This document shows positions 35,717-49,000 of a DNA stretch of 64,000 nucleotides, piece by piece; positions within the stretch are counted from its first letter, which is position 1; each line of letters begins with the position of its first letter. The position numbers were made by a program, and so were the translations under genes. Source of the stretch: Telmatactis stephensoni (lineage: Eukaryota; Cnidaria; Anthozoa; Actiniaria; Isophelliidae); contig JALIZF010001409.1 in assembly GCA_029948255.1 (NCBI GenBank), positions 186,001 to 250,000 on the forward strand, read 5' to 3'. The notes under the pieces were generated by a model. That model saw only the letters and a program-made list of their open reading frames with translations. It made no database searches and was not told the origin of the DNA.

Positions 35717-36405
35717 ACTCAAGTATATTAAGGCTTGGGTTGTCTGCCAATTAGCCAGAATTTTGTTTCTTAAATAATTATCTTGCTTTTAGAGATATTG
35801 CATCAATATTTTTATGGGAGCTGTAGATAAAAAAATGTGACAGATTGAGACCAAGTATTTTGAATTTTCTTGGTCACGTGACTTTAAGGCAGCAAAAACG
35901 GTTTTTTGAAAATGGGGAGTACAAAGCCTCATTCAATGAAGCTGAAATTCACATTTTTCTAAAGGTACTTAGAGCACATATATGAATTAGCCTTTGCATG
36001 TGGTCTATCGATGTTGAGAAAGGAGATATTTCAGAAAAATATATATGCAAATTAGGTCACGTGACCTATTTTCTTAAATAACTCTTTATGTGAGCTATTT
36101 TTCCAAATGGAAAAGGCTGATTTGGAAAGACCTTTCCGAAAGAAACAAGAAAACATGCAATTCATAAATATTGAAATGTTTGTTGTGTACCCCATTTCTA
36201 ATTGAAATTTTTCAGTGAAAAACATGGTCCAGCAAGTCACGTGACACTCCAACAAGAGTCAACACTCATGGAAAAAATTTCAGTCGATGGATACTAAATG
36301 AAAATTACCAAAATATGGAAATTTCCACATTGGATAAGTCGTGAGATTCATATAACCTAAAATTCATACAAATCGATCAAAACCCAAGCCTTAATATACT
36401 TGAGT
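35717..36405. mobile_element. 689-bp fold-back element, ACTCAAGTATATTAAGGC termini
   Basis: Ends actcaagtatattaaggctt and its complement. Inner arms share tcacgtgac words (35875, 36056, 36236). It has the same terminal sequence and length class as the element at 18385 but a mostly different interior. Confidence 0.85.
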
Positions 36406-36569
36406 ATTATAAATGCTACTGCGTACGAGGTAACCGACGCCCCACGTAGTATGGTATAGTGGAGGAAAACATGCGAAGTCCATATATCAATGCTACCGTA
36501 TCTGGGGTAACCGATGGAGAAAAACTAACTAGAGTTCTAGCTAGAGATAAGAAACTCTTAAATTTGGCA

Positions 36570-37545
36570 GCCTAGCTGGAATATTCGTACGACTAACGAC
36601 AGTAAGTACAACATAAGGACAGTAAGGACAACATAAGCCAGAACAAGCCACTGTAATTATATGCAGAGAAGTCGAAAAGGCGATATAGATATCTCTGCCC
36701 TGAGTGAGGTTCAACGCCCAGACTCTGGCAACATCAAAGAAAAGAGTCACACCATTTTCTGGAGTGGTGGTTCAGATAGAAATGCTGAGTTGGTTTTGCC
36801 ATCTCCAACAAGTTTGATCATATCACTCCTGTACCCATAAACGGCAGGTTAATGACAGTTCGTATTCCACTCAAGGACAACAATTATCCCACTCTGATTA
36901 GTGTTTACACCCCGGGGGGGGGGGGGGGGGGGGGGACTCCTATATATAAGAGGACGGGGATGCTCGTCGGAAATTTTAAAAGTGACCCCTAAAAGGTACC
37001 AAAATCATATCCGGGGTAGGCGTGGCAATACATGTTTTTACCCCTAAAAGGTACCAACTCAAAAACACTAAAATTTAACATTTTGCATATTTTAGTCAAT
37101 CAAGCGATCAATTGTGTCTATTTATATACGAACAATTTAATGGTCGTGCAATCCGATCTTTGTTTCCAGTATTTAATCGTTGATGGAGGAAAAAATCACC
37201 CTAAAAGGTACCAGCTAGGTCTCTAGTAGTCCACTAAAGTCTGGGACACCCTAAAAGGTACCAGATTGCTGATTTTGACCCCTAAAAGGTACGACGAGCA
37301 TCCCCGTCCATTTCCGATCGAAGTCCCCCCCCCCCGGGGGTTTACACACCCACAATGCAGCGTACAACAGTTGAGAAGGAGAGTTTCTACGAGAAACTCA
37401 GTGAGTTTACCGTTTGGTGTCTCTACTTAGTGTCGTTGGTAAGGTCTTTGCTGACATCCTCCAACAACGACTCCAGCATCTGGCAGTTCAGTCAGTTTAC
37501 CCTGAATCTCAATCAGGGTACAGGAAAAATAGAGGCGCTATTCAT
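36570..37545 (+). pseudogene. Decayed LINE ORF2 (endonuclease and RT pieces)
   Basis: Plus-strand fragments read SWNIRTT, then GDIDISALSEV, HTIFWSGGSDRNAELVLP, then NGRLMTVRIPLKDNNYPTLI and SVYTP. This is the apurinic-endonuclease domain of a Jockey/CR1-like non-LTR element. After a 429-bp insertion the frame resumes with TPTMQRTTVEKESFYEKLSE. A shifted frame then gives ADILQQRLQHL and YPESQSGYRKNRG, matching the start of the reverse transcriptase domain. Stops and frameshifts make it dead. Confidence 0.8.
36911..37339. mobile_element. hAT-like non-autonomous element with poly-G/C termini
   Basis: Starts ccccgggggg (a 25-base G run) and ends ccccccgggg, forming inverted ends that also share ggacggggatgctcgtcg. 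It is flanked by an 8-bp duplication, gtttacac (36903-36910 and 37340-37347), as made by hAT transposases. Removing the insertion and one copy restores the LINE frame (SVYTPTMQ). Five internal copies of acccctaaaaggtacc lie near the ends like transposase-binding sites. It encodes no protein. Confidence 0.85.
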
Positions 37546-37625
37546 TGGGAGAACTAAATATTCTTTTCCGCCTGTATTTCAAGCGATTCCATTACAATTA
37601 CAATAATCGTATCTCATATAGTCAA

Positions 37626-37682
37626 TATCCATCCATCCATCCATCCATCCATCCATCCATCCATCCATCCATCCATCCATTT
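37626..37682. repeat. (ATCC)n microsatellite
   Basis: About fourteen catc units. Confidence 0.95.
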
Positions 37683-38367
37683 ATTCATAGTTACTCAACA
37701 TCCAGTTCTCTGATTCATTCATTCATATCCAGGCCTTTCCCGATTACTATGAACAACTTTTGATCCCTTTTTCCACTTGGGTACTCATTTGAGCAATATT
37801 TCACATTTCGAGCAGATTTCGAGCAAATTTCGAGCAAAAATTGTTTTCCAGGACGCATTGTTTACTGCTTTGCCTCATTTTTTTCATAATATCGAATTTC
37901 AAAGATAGAAAAATGAGAAGAACTGAAGGTATCGCTCTTAAGGCGCGGAAATACGGGTAAACAAAATCGTGCAACATTTCGAGTAACATTGTTCCCTTGC
38001 AAGTTGCAGAGCAAATTGCTTGAATTTTTATTATGCATAAATTATGACGTCACGTTGCACCGCCTTTTACTGTACGCTGTTACGTTTACACGGCCTTTTC
38101 GTGATTCGGCTAGTTCGTCAGTTGTACAAAGACTGTTGTCATGGAAAGACACGCGTGCGGGCTTTTCCCTTGGTTTGTGTTTTGACTATTTTGAAGCTAC
38201 ATTCATGTAATTACGATAGTGAAAGCAAAAAGAGTCTATATAAAACTGTTGTACGAAAAACTCTGAATAAACTAGTCTGAAAATCATATCTATTACAACT
38301 AGTAATAAAGAATTGCTAAAGTTTACTTTCCAGTGTAAATATAGTTTTATATCTATATTATATTTTA

Positions 38368-38631
38368 TCACAGGCTCGTAACATGGTATATTTTCGTCCC
38401 ACTGATCCCGGGTTTTTACGGAAATTTTGATTCCTGAGCCCATATTTTTAGAAATTTTTGATCCCTGATCCTTGGTGCAAAAAACTGAGCTGATCTCTGA
38501 TCCTGACCCAATGTCCTTGATCCTCGATCCCACCCATTTGATCCCTGATCCCTGGCCTCTGATCCCTGATCCTGGCCATAATTTGCAGCTTGATGCATGA
38601 TCCCATATACCATGTTACGAGCCTGTTATCA
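38368..38631. mobile_element. 264-bp element with internal 'tgatccctgatcc' repeats
   Basis: Inverted ends caggctcgtaacatggtata and tataccatgttacgagcctg, 20 of 20 bases. Between them, words of the type gatccctgatcc recur about ten times. Confidence 0.8.
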
Positions 38632-38784
38632 GTCTTCCCAGTAGGAACCCGTTCATTGAAACATTACGCAAAATAGATTGTAAGATAGAGTATATTCTGT
38701 TTAACAAATAGAACAGATTTTAACGTGCTCCGTTCAGTAATACAGCACGCAGAAAGTGACGAAAGCACGAAAGAAGTGTGAGTG

Positions 38785-38838
38785 TTATATCTATCTCAAA
38801 TATTTTACAAAATGATTTATAAAATATTTGAGATATAA
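38785..38838. repeat. Short palindrome
   Basis: ttatatctatctcaaatatt and its complement around tacaaaatgattta, followed by acgcgcgcgctgattggctg, a string also found in the fold-backs at 43260 and 49745. Confidence 0.7.
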
Positions 38839-39379
38839 CGCGCGCGCTGATTGGCTGACTACCATGCATCTTTATGTCAGACGACAGAGACATGGCTCGC
38901 TCAAATAACGTCGAAAATATTTTATAAAGGCAATTACAATACTCAAAAATCTCAATATAAATTTTTCACCTTTTTGAGCAACTTTTGAGCACTATTTGAT
39001 GTTTCAGAGCACTTCACTGGCATTTTTGGCATTTTTCGAGCACTTTTTTTTATAGGAATTTACCAGCGCAATCGCGCGGGTAAGGCTTATTCATATATCT
39101 CATCCCACCTCTTCGTCAAGGCCGAAGGCAGCCCATGTCCATACTAGTAGAGAATTTTCGGTTAGCTCAGGATTGCGTGACGACCCACAATTAAAGAACG
39201 TCTGCTTCGCTATGGCAACGGTAAGCATAATTGCTTCATCATCGTCGAAGGATGTGAATAATTCATGTTTATATTCGGATGCAATTAGCATAAATCGGGC
39301 CGTTACCAGGCAGGTTTAGTTAGGTCATCCGTGAAAAGTATCTCGCTCTCTCGCTCTCCGTCCTTATAACGAACAAATC

Positions 39380-42300
39380 ATGGAAAGCGAGAAAGTTTCA
39401 AGCCCTACAATTTCTGTTCAGGACCCAATGGAGAGTCTTCCGATCCTGATACAATCGAATGATACAGACTGCAGTGATGAGGTAGTTGACTATAGCAACT
39501 GATTCAGGGATGATAAACATTTCAAATTGGGAATGCTCGAATTTTCTTGTTGGAAAGAAAAACTGTAAAAGTATCTCGCCAAACTGTAAAAGTGTATGTG
39601 CACAAACTGGCTGTCAAAACGACTAAATCAGCATATTTATTGTTCACTTTTCACTTCATACTTCAGGAAGAGCTTATTCAATATGAACAAGAAGCTGAAC
39701 GCAGTGATAGAATGGTTAGCCTTGCAGGTAAATTGCTTTTTTCAGTTTTGTACCAGTTTAAAACCAAGATATAACTGATGTAGCGATTTATAAACTGTTT
39801 GGGGATTTAAGACTTAGTTGACCGTGCCGACCTTCAGCTGTCAAGTTTATCGTAGAATATCGTATACATAACAATCTGGGTAGAATCTGAATCAAGTCTT
39901 CTCTACTTTTTGAAAAAAACATTACAATATATATTATTCTGTTTGTTGAAAATGGTTTTGATATAACATATATTACATTTTATTTTTCGATGGAGAAATA
40001 AGCGAATCCAGTCAGTCGATATCTTGTCGGTTTTAGTCGATAAGCGTTCGCGCGGGTCGTTGGGATGCCATCGCCGTTCGGTAATGATCACACCACTATT
40101 TTATCGGCTGTTATTTTTGAGGATCTTGTTTTTGTGTTTTACTCTTTAAAATCACATAAATGCAGCGTTGGTCAATGGGCGCTTGTATATAAGGAGATAA
40201 GTAGTTAGCTGGGTGTTCATGGTTGAAAGTTTGTGGCTATTTGTGACGATCGGAAAGTGGATTGCTGATCGCCTTCTACTTTGACCTCGCATCAGGTAAC
40301 TTATGATTTCCTCGGATTTAAGATATTCCCAAAATATTATCATATTTTGTGTAGATGTGTAGCTATCAGATAAATCACTTTACTATGTTTATTTGCTGTC
40401 TTTCTGTGGGATGAAATTAGGGCTAGGTTGTGATATAAAATCGAAAAAAATTAAGTCTTAAAGCGGTGGCTTTGCCTTGTACGCGATAAACACTGAACAC
40501 GTTGTCAAGCTAAATTTCGTATTAGAGCTTTTTTACTTGAATATTGGCGGCTTTCTCATTCATTTAAGCTGCAGTTGATTGCGTATTTTTCTCCGTTTTA
40601 AAAACACACGACAGAAAACAATAGCAAACGCACCTATGGGAATGCTTTGACTTATAAAGATGTTAGATCTCGTTCGAAGTGCATGACGAATTTCCACGAA
40701 TCTGTCGTGTCGAGATTATATCATTATAAATAAAAAAGAATTATCACAAATTTCCCCTCTTATTTTATGTTTAAGCATCTTTGCCATAAAATATTTATCG
40801 AAAGCTTCAAATATCTGAATATTAAGCTTATAAACAATCTAGGTCGTGCATACTAACATCTTACTTTTTCTTGTTCAAGTCGATTTGCGATTTGATTTGT
40901 CGATATTTTGAATAACTTTTTTCCCCTTTTGTATTCTGTGTTATTGTTAACATTTTTAATACACCTGTCGAAGTTTCCTCACTCTCCCTAAACCCTCAAT
41001 GTTTAGGTTAACAACTTTCCACTGACCGCAAATTTCATTATTTTTTTAGCAGCACCGAAAATTGATAAATTATTCCGCTTGAGCCGAGCTTTCTCGCTAC
41101 CATCTCTACCATTCGTGGAGTGGCTGGCCCTGGGTAATTTTTTTCCCTACTCTCCAGTGGAAGTGTGACATCAGAAATGCCTGAATTTGACATTTAACTT
41201 TGCTTCTTCCACTTCAAAAATGTCCAGTAATAATAACAGCGAATTGTTTACGGAAAATTCCACTCCAAAGAAAGGGAAGAAAAAGTTTCGATCCTTCAGT
41301 TTGGGTAAGAGTTGTTAGATTACATATAACCCATTTCTTTTTATACACAGAAAGAATGTTTTCTAATAATATGAAGAAGGGCTGTAAATTTTATAATAAG
41401 TTACTATTCTTTTAGATTTACAATTTAGTGTAGATTTCTAAAAATGTCGATTCATTACAGGTGCAATCCGCTCGATGACTCAAATAGCTTTTTGACACAT
41501 CAATGTTTGTACCCGTTTTTTCCTTCGCATATCTAATGTCTGCTTTACTTGCCAATGACAGTTTTTACACAAAAAATCAATGGAGAAATTGCTTTTTGTC
41601 TTTCGTGTCACCTTTTTGTTTAAGGCACTAATCCATGGACAACAAAATATCGTGCTAAACCCACACTAGTAATTATCATAACAAAGTCCTTCCTATATTA
41701 CATGTAGTCACTCTTGTGATTGTTATTGATAAATGCTATGATCTTTGCTGGCTATTCAGTACTTGTTAAACTGTTTTTCATTGAGTTTAATAGCTAGCAA
41801 AAGATATTTGTAAATAAGTTTTAACTAAAATTAACTGGTATACTTGATTTACATGTAGCAGAGCTCTACTTGTTCTACGTTAATGTGATTAAGTATACTA
41901 TGGTTGGATCTGGAGTACCTTGCAAGCAGGGATTTTTCCTTACTCTTCTACCTCTGTAGAGATGCAAGTGAATTGTTTCTTTAAATGTTGTTATCATTTC
42001 CTTTCTGTGCAGTACAAGATATCAATTTACTAGTTACATAATATATGTCCTTGATGTCTGCAGAGACTGTTGATGACTTGTCCTGATAAAAATGACATTG
42101 TACAACAGATTTGCAAGATAGCTTATACTGTACTTTGTGTAAAAGCTTTCTAAGGCCCACTCATATCTTGGGGGCCATTTATTGTATGAAGGCAATCGAG
42201 TTGTCCCTGCTATCTCAGATAACTTATTTTCTTTCCTTTTAATTCCCCTGGCACACTAAAAGCAAAGGTCAATTTATCCTGGCTACCATTGATAACTTGC

Positions 42301-43021
42301 TTTCATATTAACACGGCCTCAGGCAAATTCTCTCTAAAAAGGAAGTTTTGAATCAAACTTTTGGTTTCCTGTTGGTGTTTGCAAACACTTGACCCCTGGC
42401 TTGATAATTTACTGGTAAATTAAATTCTTTTTTCAAGAATTTAATTTTCAAAGAAAAGAAAACAATCATAAAATGACAATAATTGTCAATAATGTTGTAA
42501 TGCCATATGTAGGCAATAGAATTTATAATATTAAAGGTTTGACGTTAATATAAATGCTATAAAATAAAATTGTCCTCTTTAATTTTTCTTAGTAAATTAC
42601 TAAGAAAAACTAAAGAAGGCAATTTTAATTTGTAGTATTTATTTGTCTGTTACTGCCACAGCAATAAGTATTGATAGGAATTGTTTTTCTTATAATTCCA
42701 AAAATAGTTGCATCACAACCCATGAGCTCTAAATCAATTGGCAAGTCAGTATACAGTACTTAGCATCAGCAGTGTTCTCTCCCTCCCCCCAAAATAAATA
42801 AATGAGTAAACAAATAAATATTATTGATATATATAATTGATATGAAATATTTTTACATTTTAGAGATATATTAAGGTGTTGATTAGAGTTGTTTATTTTT
42901 TTTATTTTTTATTTTTTCACAGCTGACACATCGCTGCTGTCTAGTTTTTCCAAATCAAAAAGTAATGATTCAACAGAAGCAGGAGAAACACCAACTAGAA
43001 GTATGTCAAGAACAGGATCAG
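39380..43021 (+). CDS. ORP5/8-like N-terminal exons, isoform A
   Basis: Exon 39380-39481 begins with ATG and encodes [16 protein letters not shown] and an acidic tail ending CSDE (34 codons, donor gtagtt, phase 0). Exon 39667-39727 (acceptor acttcag, donor gtaaat) encodes [20 protein letters not shown] and ends in phase 1. The shared exon 42923-43021 (acceptor tttcacag) takes phase 1 and encodes [19 protein letters not shown] and more. The protein is hydrophilic and rich in Ser and Glu, like the disordered N-terminus of ORP8. The start is the first ATG in an open frame; no upstream exon is evident. Confidence 0.7.
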
Positions 43022-46000
43022 GTAGATTATAGGTTATAAATCTCTAGAAGTGCTGTCAGCTGGCATTCAACTGCTGGGCTTTCTTTACAAAAATAATTCT
43101 GGATTGCAGCCTGTAATGATTTATATAAGTACCCATGGTGCTTATAAATTTCATTTTCATACACCACACACACAAAGAGAGAGAGAGGGGGGCACTTAAT
43201 TGAATCATTATGGTAGTGTTAGTAATCTTTCGAACAACTTTGAAGTCATGTATTATTTAAGGAATAAAAAACGGTTTCCCATGTTTGATAGCCTGATCAA
43301 AACACGCTGATGTTGGGAGAACAACAGAGAGCATAGTGGAAGCACGAGCCGTAGGCAAGTGCTTTCACAGCTCATGAGTGTTCTCCCAACATCACAAGTG
43401 TTTTGATCAGGCTATCAAACATGGGAAACCGTTTTTTATTGCTTTTATAAAATAACTAACATGCAAATAGACGAAAATAGGAAAAAGAAAACACCGGTGA
43501 AAAAACAAATTGACGTGAGTGTGTTTGATACTCTCAAATACGGGTTTTCAGCCAATCAGAGCGCGCGTTATATAAGAGTTATTTTATAATAGTATTAGTA
43601 TTATTAGTATAATTTTCAATATATAAACAATCCATTGGAATGTGGTAATCCCATTTTGTCAATCAAAGTTACTGTAAAAATCCAAAATACAAAGAACTAC
43701 ATGTACTTATATCAAAATGATCTTTTGATCATTTGTTAGGTTTTTAGATATCTTTTTTATTATCTCTAGATTTTTTGTTTTGGTTGATAGAAGTGAATAA
43801 CCAAATTCCAATAGTTTGAAGGTCAGAGTTCAAATAATATCAAAAATTGTTGTAGTCACTGTAATGCAACTGTCACATAGTGCAATTATTTTTATGTTCA
43901 CTTGCTATTAACTGTAATTATTAGATTATATTTATGTATTATATTAATGTCAGTATTTGAATTTGCTACCTACATGTAATTCCAACTTTCCTTTGTCTTG
44001 TCAACATTTTGTACAGTGTACAGTCTTATATTCAAATTTGTGCCAAATTTTGTGATTTTGTATTACCAGCTAATCTACTATTCTTTTCATAAGTTTAAAC
44101 CAAAAAATAGTGTTTATAGTAAGTTTCTAGCCCTAAGGGAGTGGTGTGTGTGTGTGTGTGTGGGGGGGGGGGGATGCACTCCCAGGTATTTTGTACATGA
44201 CATGGATGCTCCGCCCACACTCTCCACCCCTTACCTTAAATATACCAAATTTTGGTAAAAAGGTACCCCTTGAAAAATGAATCATTAAGTTTTTCTAACA
44301 CTATTAAGTTTTTATAAAACACTATAAGAAATGGCATCTCTGAATTCTTGGTTTTCATGTGACATCATCGGAAAAATTCATGCTTCATATTGATCACATT
44401 TAATTTAGTCTGAAGTATGTTGCTTATATACCCTAAGAGAAGTTTTTCTTGAATATTTGAGAAATTTTCCTCGTTTGGTTTTCGAGTTATCAAAACTTTG
44501 TCACGCAACACTGTCACGCGTTTTCCTCAGGACGTAAAACGATGAATTTGTTAGAAGTAAACACACATTTGGCTTGCTCTATGAATAAAACCATTGTTTA
44601 TTGGGTATCTGTATCAAAATATATGATTAAGTTGATATTTTAAATGATTTTGCCAATCATATTTATTGTCCGCCATGTTGGTGTACTAAAGTTGAGCACC
44701 AATATGGCAGCCCCATACATTTCTTTGTAATAACTGAGTTTGTAAAACCGTTGATATCTTTGCATCGCAACATCTTTTGGACTCAAAATTTCCTGGAGTT
44801 ATAAAGTTTTTCCTCCTCTTTAAGAGGATGTGCTCTGATTTTACTCCGAGACGTGAGATCCGCTGTTATTTTGATGACCTGTGGAGTGACACCAACTGCG
44901 AAGTGCCATACATTTCTTACTAAAAATTGAGCACTTCAAAGGTCAATATCTTCGCAACAAAAGCTCATTTTAATTTGAAAATTCGTGAAGTTACAAAGTT
45001 TTACTTGCTCTTTAGAGTGATATTACTTTTATTTCACTCAGGGCTCTGAAAATTTTTCGATGACGTAGGTGAAAACCGAGAATAGTCCTATTTTAAGTTC
45101 ATTTTCTCTCAGTATACGTTAAGTCCTTACTCTTTCCTTTTTTGCTCTGAAAGCATGGCTCAAGGCATTAGAATCAAAAGTTGGAATAAAACATCTCACT
45201 GATTAAGTTTTCCTAAAGTTACAACATACCATTGATTGTACAGGTCTCCTTTGAATTAATGACTTGTATTCCTTTTGGTTCTGAAAGTATTACATGTAGC
45301 TCAGTGCATTTCTTTTCCTGGGGAAGAACAAAACACTGAGGTTCCATCCACACAGAAAATATGTAATTATAGACAACTATATGTAAACAGCTCAAAAGTT
45401 CTCTGTTCACATCATCATTTTCACTTCGTTTTTGCCTGTCCATTTGAGTACTAATGAACATATGCCATGACTATGTTGGTGGCCATTTTTCCTAGGATTT
45501 TTGAAAATAGCCATTTACGACTGTCCACACAGAAATGATAGATGAGTGTTTATGAAAATAGTCACTTTGAAGTGCATTTTCAAAAATGAGTATTGACAGT
45601 GGAAACGATGAGTGTTTTCATGTGGAAAAAACGTGTAAATGATCAAAAATTTATAAGCATTTGCACACAAAACATTTCCGTGTGGACAGTCCTGAGCCTG
45701 GTTGCTCAAGGACAATTAATACTAATCCATGAATAAAATGAATGGTTTTCTCAGGATTTACAGTGCTGTGCTTCGAACCGTGGCCATTACCTCAAAGTTT
45801 TTGATTACTATTTGGCATCTTTTTGACAACTTTGAATACCACTAACCAATTAGATATTGGTGCTTCACTTTGATCAGTTCGATAGGTGGAGTTTGTACAT
45901 TGATGTTAAGTAATGATGTACGACATGTATACAAACTCTGCCTATCAAGACACCAAAGTGAAGCACCAATATCTAATGGTGAGCAGTATTCAAAGTTGTC

Positions 46001-49000
46001 AAAAAGTAGTCAAAAAGTTTGTGGTAGTGGCCACAGTTCAAAGTGCTGCACAGACTGTAAATCCTGGGTTAATGCTAATAATCTTTCGAACAACAGGGCC
46101 CTGAATCAAAAGTTGAACAAATTATAAATCGCAGGTCAGCACAAGTTTTCCTTAACTTACAAGATACTATGAAGGGCCTTGGATTATTATTGACTGGACA
46201 TGCGCATATTCCTTTCTTGCTCTGAAAGACAGTGTAGCTCAGTACATTTCTTTTCCTGGGGGAAGAACAAAACACTGAATCAAAAGTCGAAACAAAATAT
46301 TACAGGTCAAGACAAGTTTTCCTAAACTTACAAGACACCATAAAATTAATGACATCTTGCTTGCAGTATAAATGACTTGTACTCTTTCTTGCTCTGAAAT
46401 TGTAGCTCAGTGCATTTCTTGTCCTGAAGAAGAAAATACTGAATTAAAAGTGGGAATGAAACCACAGATCAAGACAAGTTTTCCTAGACTTACAAAACAC
46501 TATGAATGACATTATCCTTGAATTATTTATAACCTGTATTCCTTCCTTTCTTGCTCTGAAAGTGGCAGCTCAGTATGTCTTGTCCTAAAGAACAAAATAC
46601 TGATTCAAAAGTTGAAATGAAACAGTCTGAATAGCTGAAATGATTTTTATCTGACAAGACACCCTGCAAAGCAGAGTCCCTTGAATTGATAACCTGCCTT
46701 CCATACTTGCTATGAAAGTGATGCTCATGCACAGACTATGTGTAACTTCTAATCCTAAAGAATCAAATGCCCAATACAAAGTTAAAGTGAAACATCATAG
46801 ATCAATTTTTTAAACTTGTGAGACACCACAGAGAGAATCTCATTTAATTATTGATGATTTTGATTCCTTATTGGTTGCAAAGGGAATAATGTTTTGGTTT
46901 TCTTACATTGGTGATTGGGATATTCCAATACATGTGTATTATTTAAAAGAGATTTTGTGTGAAGATAATTCCATCACACAAGTTGAAAGACTCTATACTC
47001 TTCGACAAAGTGACTTATTGCTTAGAAAAAATAGTTATAAGTTTTTAAGGATTTATCTATTTAGCAATCTATACACACTAGAAGGCTGTCATTGAGATGT
47101 TGAATTAATCCCAACTTTCTTGGTCAACAAGTCATACATTTATAACTAGAACAATGCTTTATGGTTTCATGAGGACATTTAAATGCTAAAATGTCAAAGT
47201 GGAGAAGTCCAAAGAAAATCAAAGGTACCCATACAAGTATAGCAGAAAGAAGTTTCTTGCTTTGTTTGTGGTGTTACATTCTGACATATTTGAAGATTAA
47301 ACTTGTTATTTCAGACTAATATTATTTTTTCCATATTCTGCACCTCATTTGTAAAATGCATCAATAAATTCCTTTTTTTTTACTAATATTTATTATTGAT
47401 AATTCTTTCCATTTAAATAATCCTTAATTTCTTTTTTCTTTTTCTTTTTTCTCAATTTGTGTATTGTGACAAAATGTCAGATATCTTGTTTTGTGACCTA
47501 CAAATCATTTTGGAATATATTTTTTATGGTGTGTGTAGCTTGGACCATGTAGATTGTTTGAAGTACTGTTTAAATCAAGAACCATACTTCTGCTATATTT
47601 ATTGATGAAATTTGCTAGATTTAATTTTCTGTTATTGTTGTACAAGTTATTATTAGATGTGTGTGTGTAATGTCTAGGAATAATTGTCTGGTGTGACACA
47701 CAAATATGTTGAGACTATAAACACTTTCTTTACATTAAGTTCTAGCCAATAAAATTGTCACCTAAATTGTACCGTACACATTATCAGATCACGTACTCAA
47801 GTACCTGTATACACCTATTTCAAAAAACGTTGTCGGACCAAAGATCCAAAGCATATGCGACTCACCCGAAAGGGAGTATGGGAAAAAATCATTTAACCAA
47901 TAAAACTACACGAATATCAAGACGGCATCCACATTAGGCTTGCTATACCCTTATACAACACAGAACTTCATTTCTTGATTTCTAAAATCAATACTAAAGC
48001 CAAAAAATGAGTTACGTTTTGCATCTACCAATGCTCCCTTTCGGTCTAGTCGCGTATGCTCTAGGTCTCTCGACCGACAACCTTTTGTGAAACAGGTGTA
48101 TATACACTCAATTATGCATGTAAAAAGTATTAATTTGTTATGATTACCAGGCTATTGAAAAATCTGAGAGCATAATACACTATTTTAAAAACTGTTGCTG
48201 CGGTTCAAAGCAACAAGCACCACGTCAAGACCAAAATGGATGCTGGTTTTATGTTCACTTCAGTTGGCAATGTATTCAATAAATAGACTTGTTTCCACAG
48301 AACTAATATTGCAAAATATTAGCATTTTCAAGCACTTGTTAGTATATTACACTCAATTCCGATGATAATTAGTCTGGTTTGATAAATTAATAGCACAAAA
48401 CCAGCATTGATTTGGGTCTTGACTCAACATTATTTTGAAATAAGCACGACCGTACATTTATAACAGATTACAAACATTGCGGCTGTGATGACATAGAAAA
48501 CTTGAAAAAATCACCATTTCATTTTCATATTATTAATGTTCATCACATATATTTACAGCATTTACATATTGCATCCTCCCTTTTGATCTTGAATTCTTTT
48601 TCAAGAATGTGGATTAATCAAATTTCCCCTCTAGTTATATTTTTAATAAATATTTTGAGGCTAAAAAAATTGTCCTTGTCCTCTTGAAAATTGATATCTC
48701 TTCTTACACAAATTATTTACTAGTAATTAAATAAAATTACTCCAAATTGAACAGGAAAGAGAATTGTCAAGACAAGCGAAGCTGTTAAAGATAATTATTT
48801 TTGTCAACTCTCAGTCCTTGGTACATTGTGTATTGAGTAAATAATTATTTTAAATTACAAACTTGTAGCATGTATTGGAAATTCAGTATATATAGGTTCT
48901 AGGAACTTTGCTGGACAGGAAAGTTTATCAATTTATATGGGGTGGTGAATAGATAGTCATACAGTACAGTAGCCCTCACAAAAAAGTCAATCATACCAAA

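Noticed and set aside
36911..37339. G-run as sequencing artefact only
   Set aside because: Both ends have matching G/C runs and the insertion is bounded by an 8-bp duplication, so the element is real even if run length is uncertain.
45195..46830. CRISPR-like regularly spaced repeats
   Set aside because: The units are contiguous degenerate tandem repeats in an animal intron, with no spacer pattern and no cas genes.
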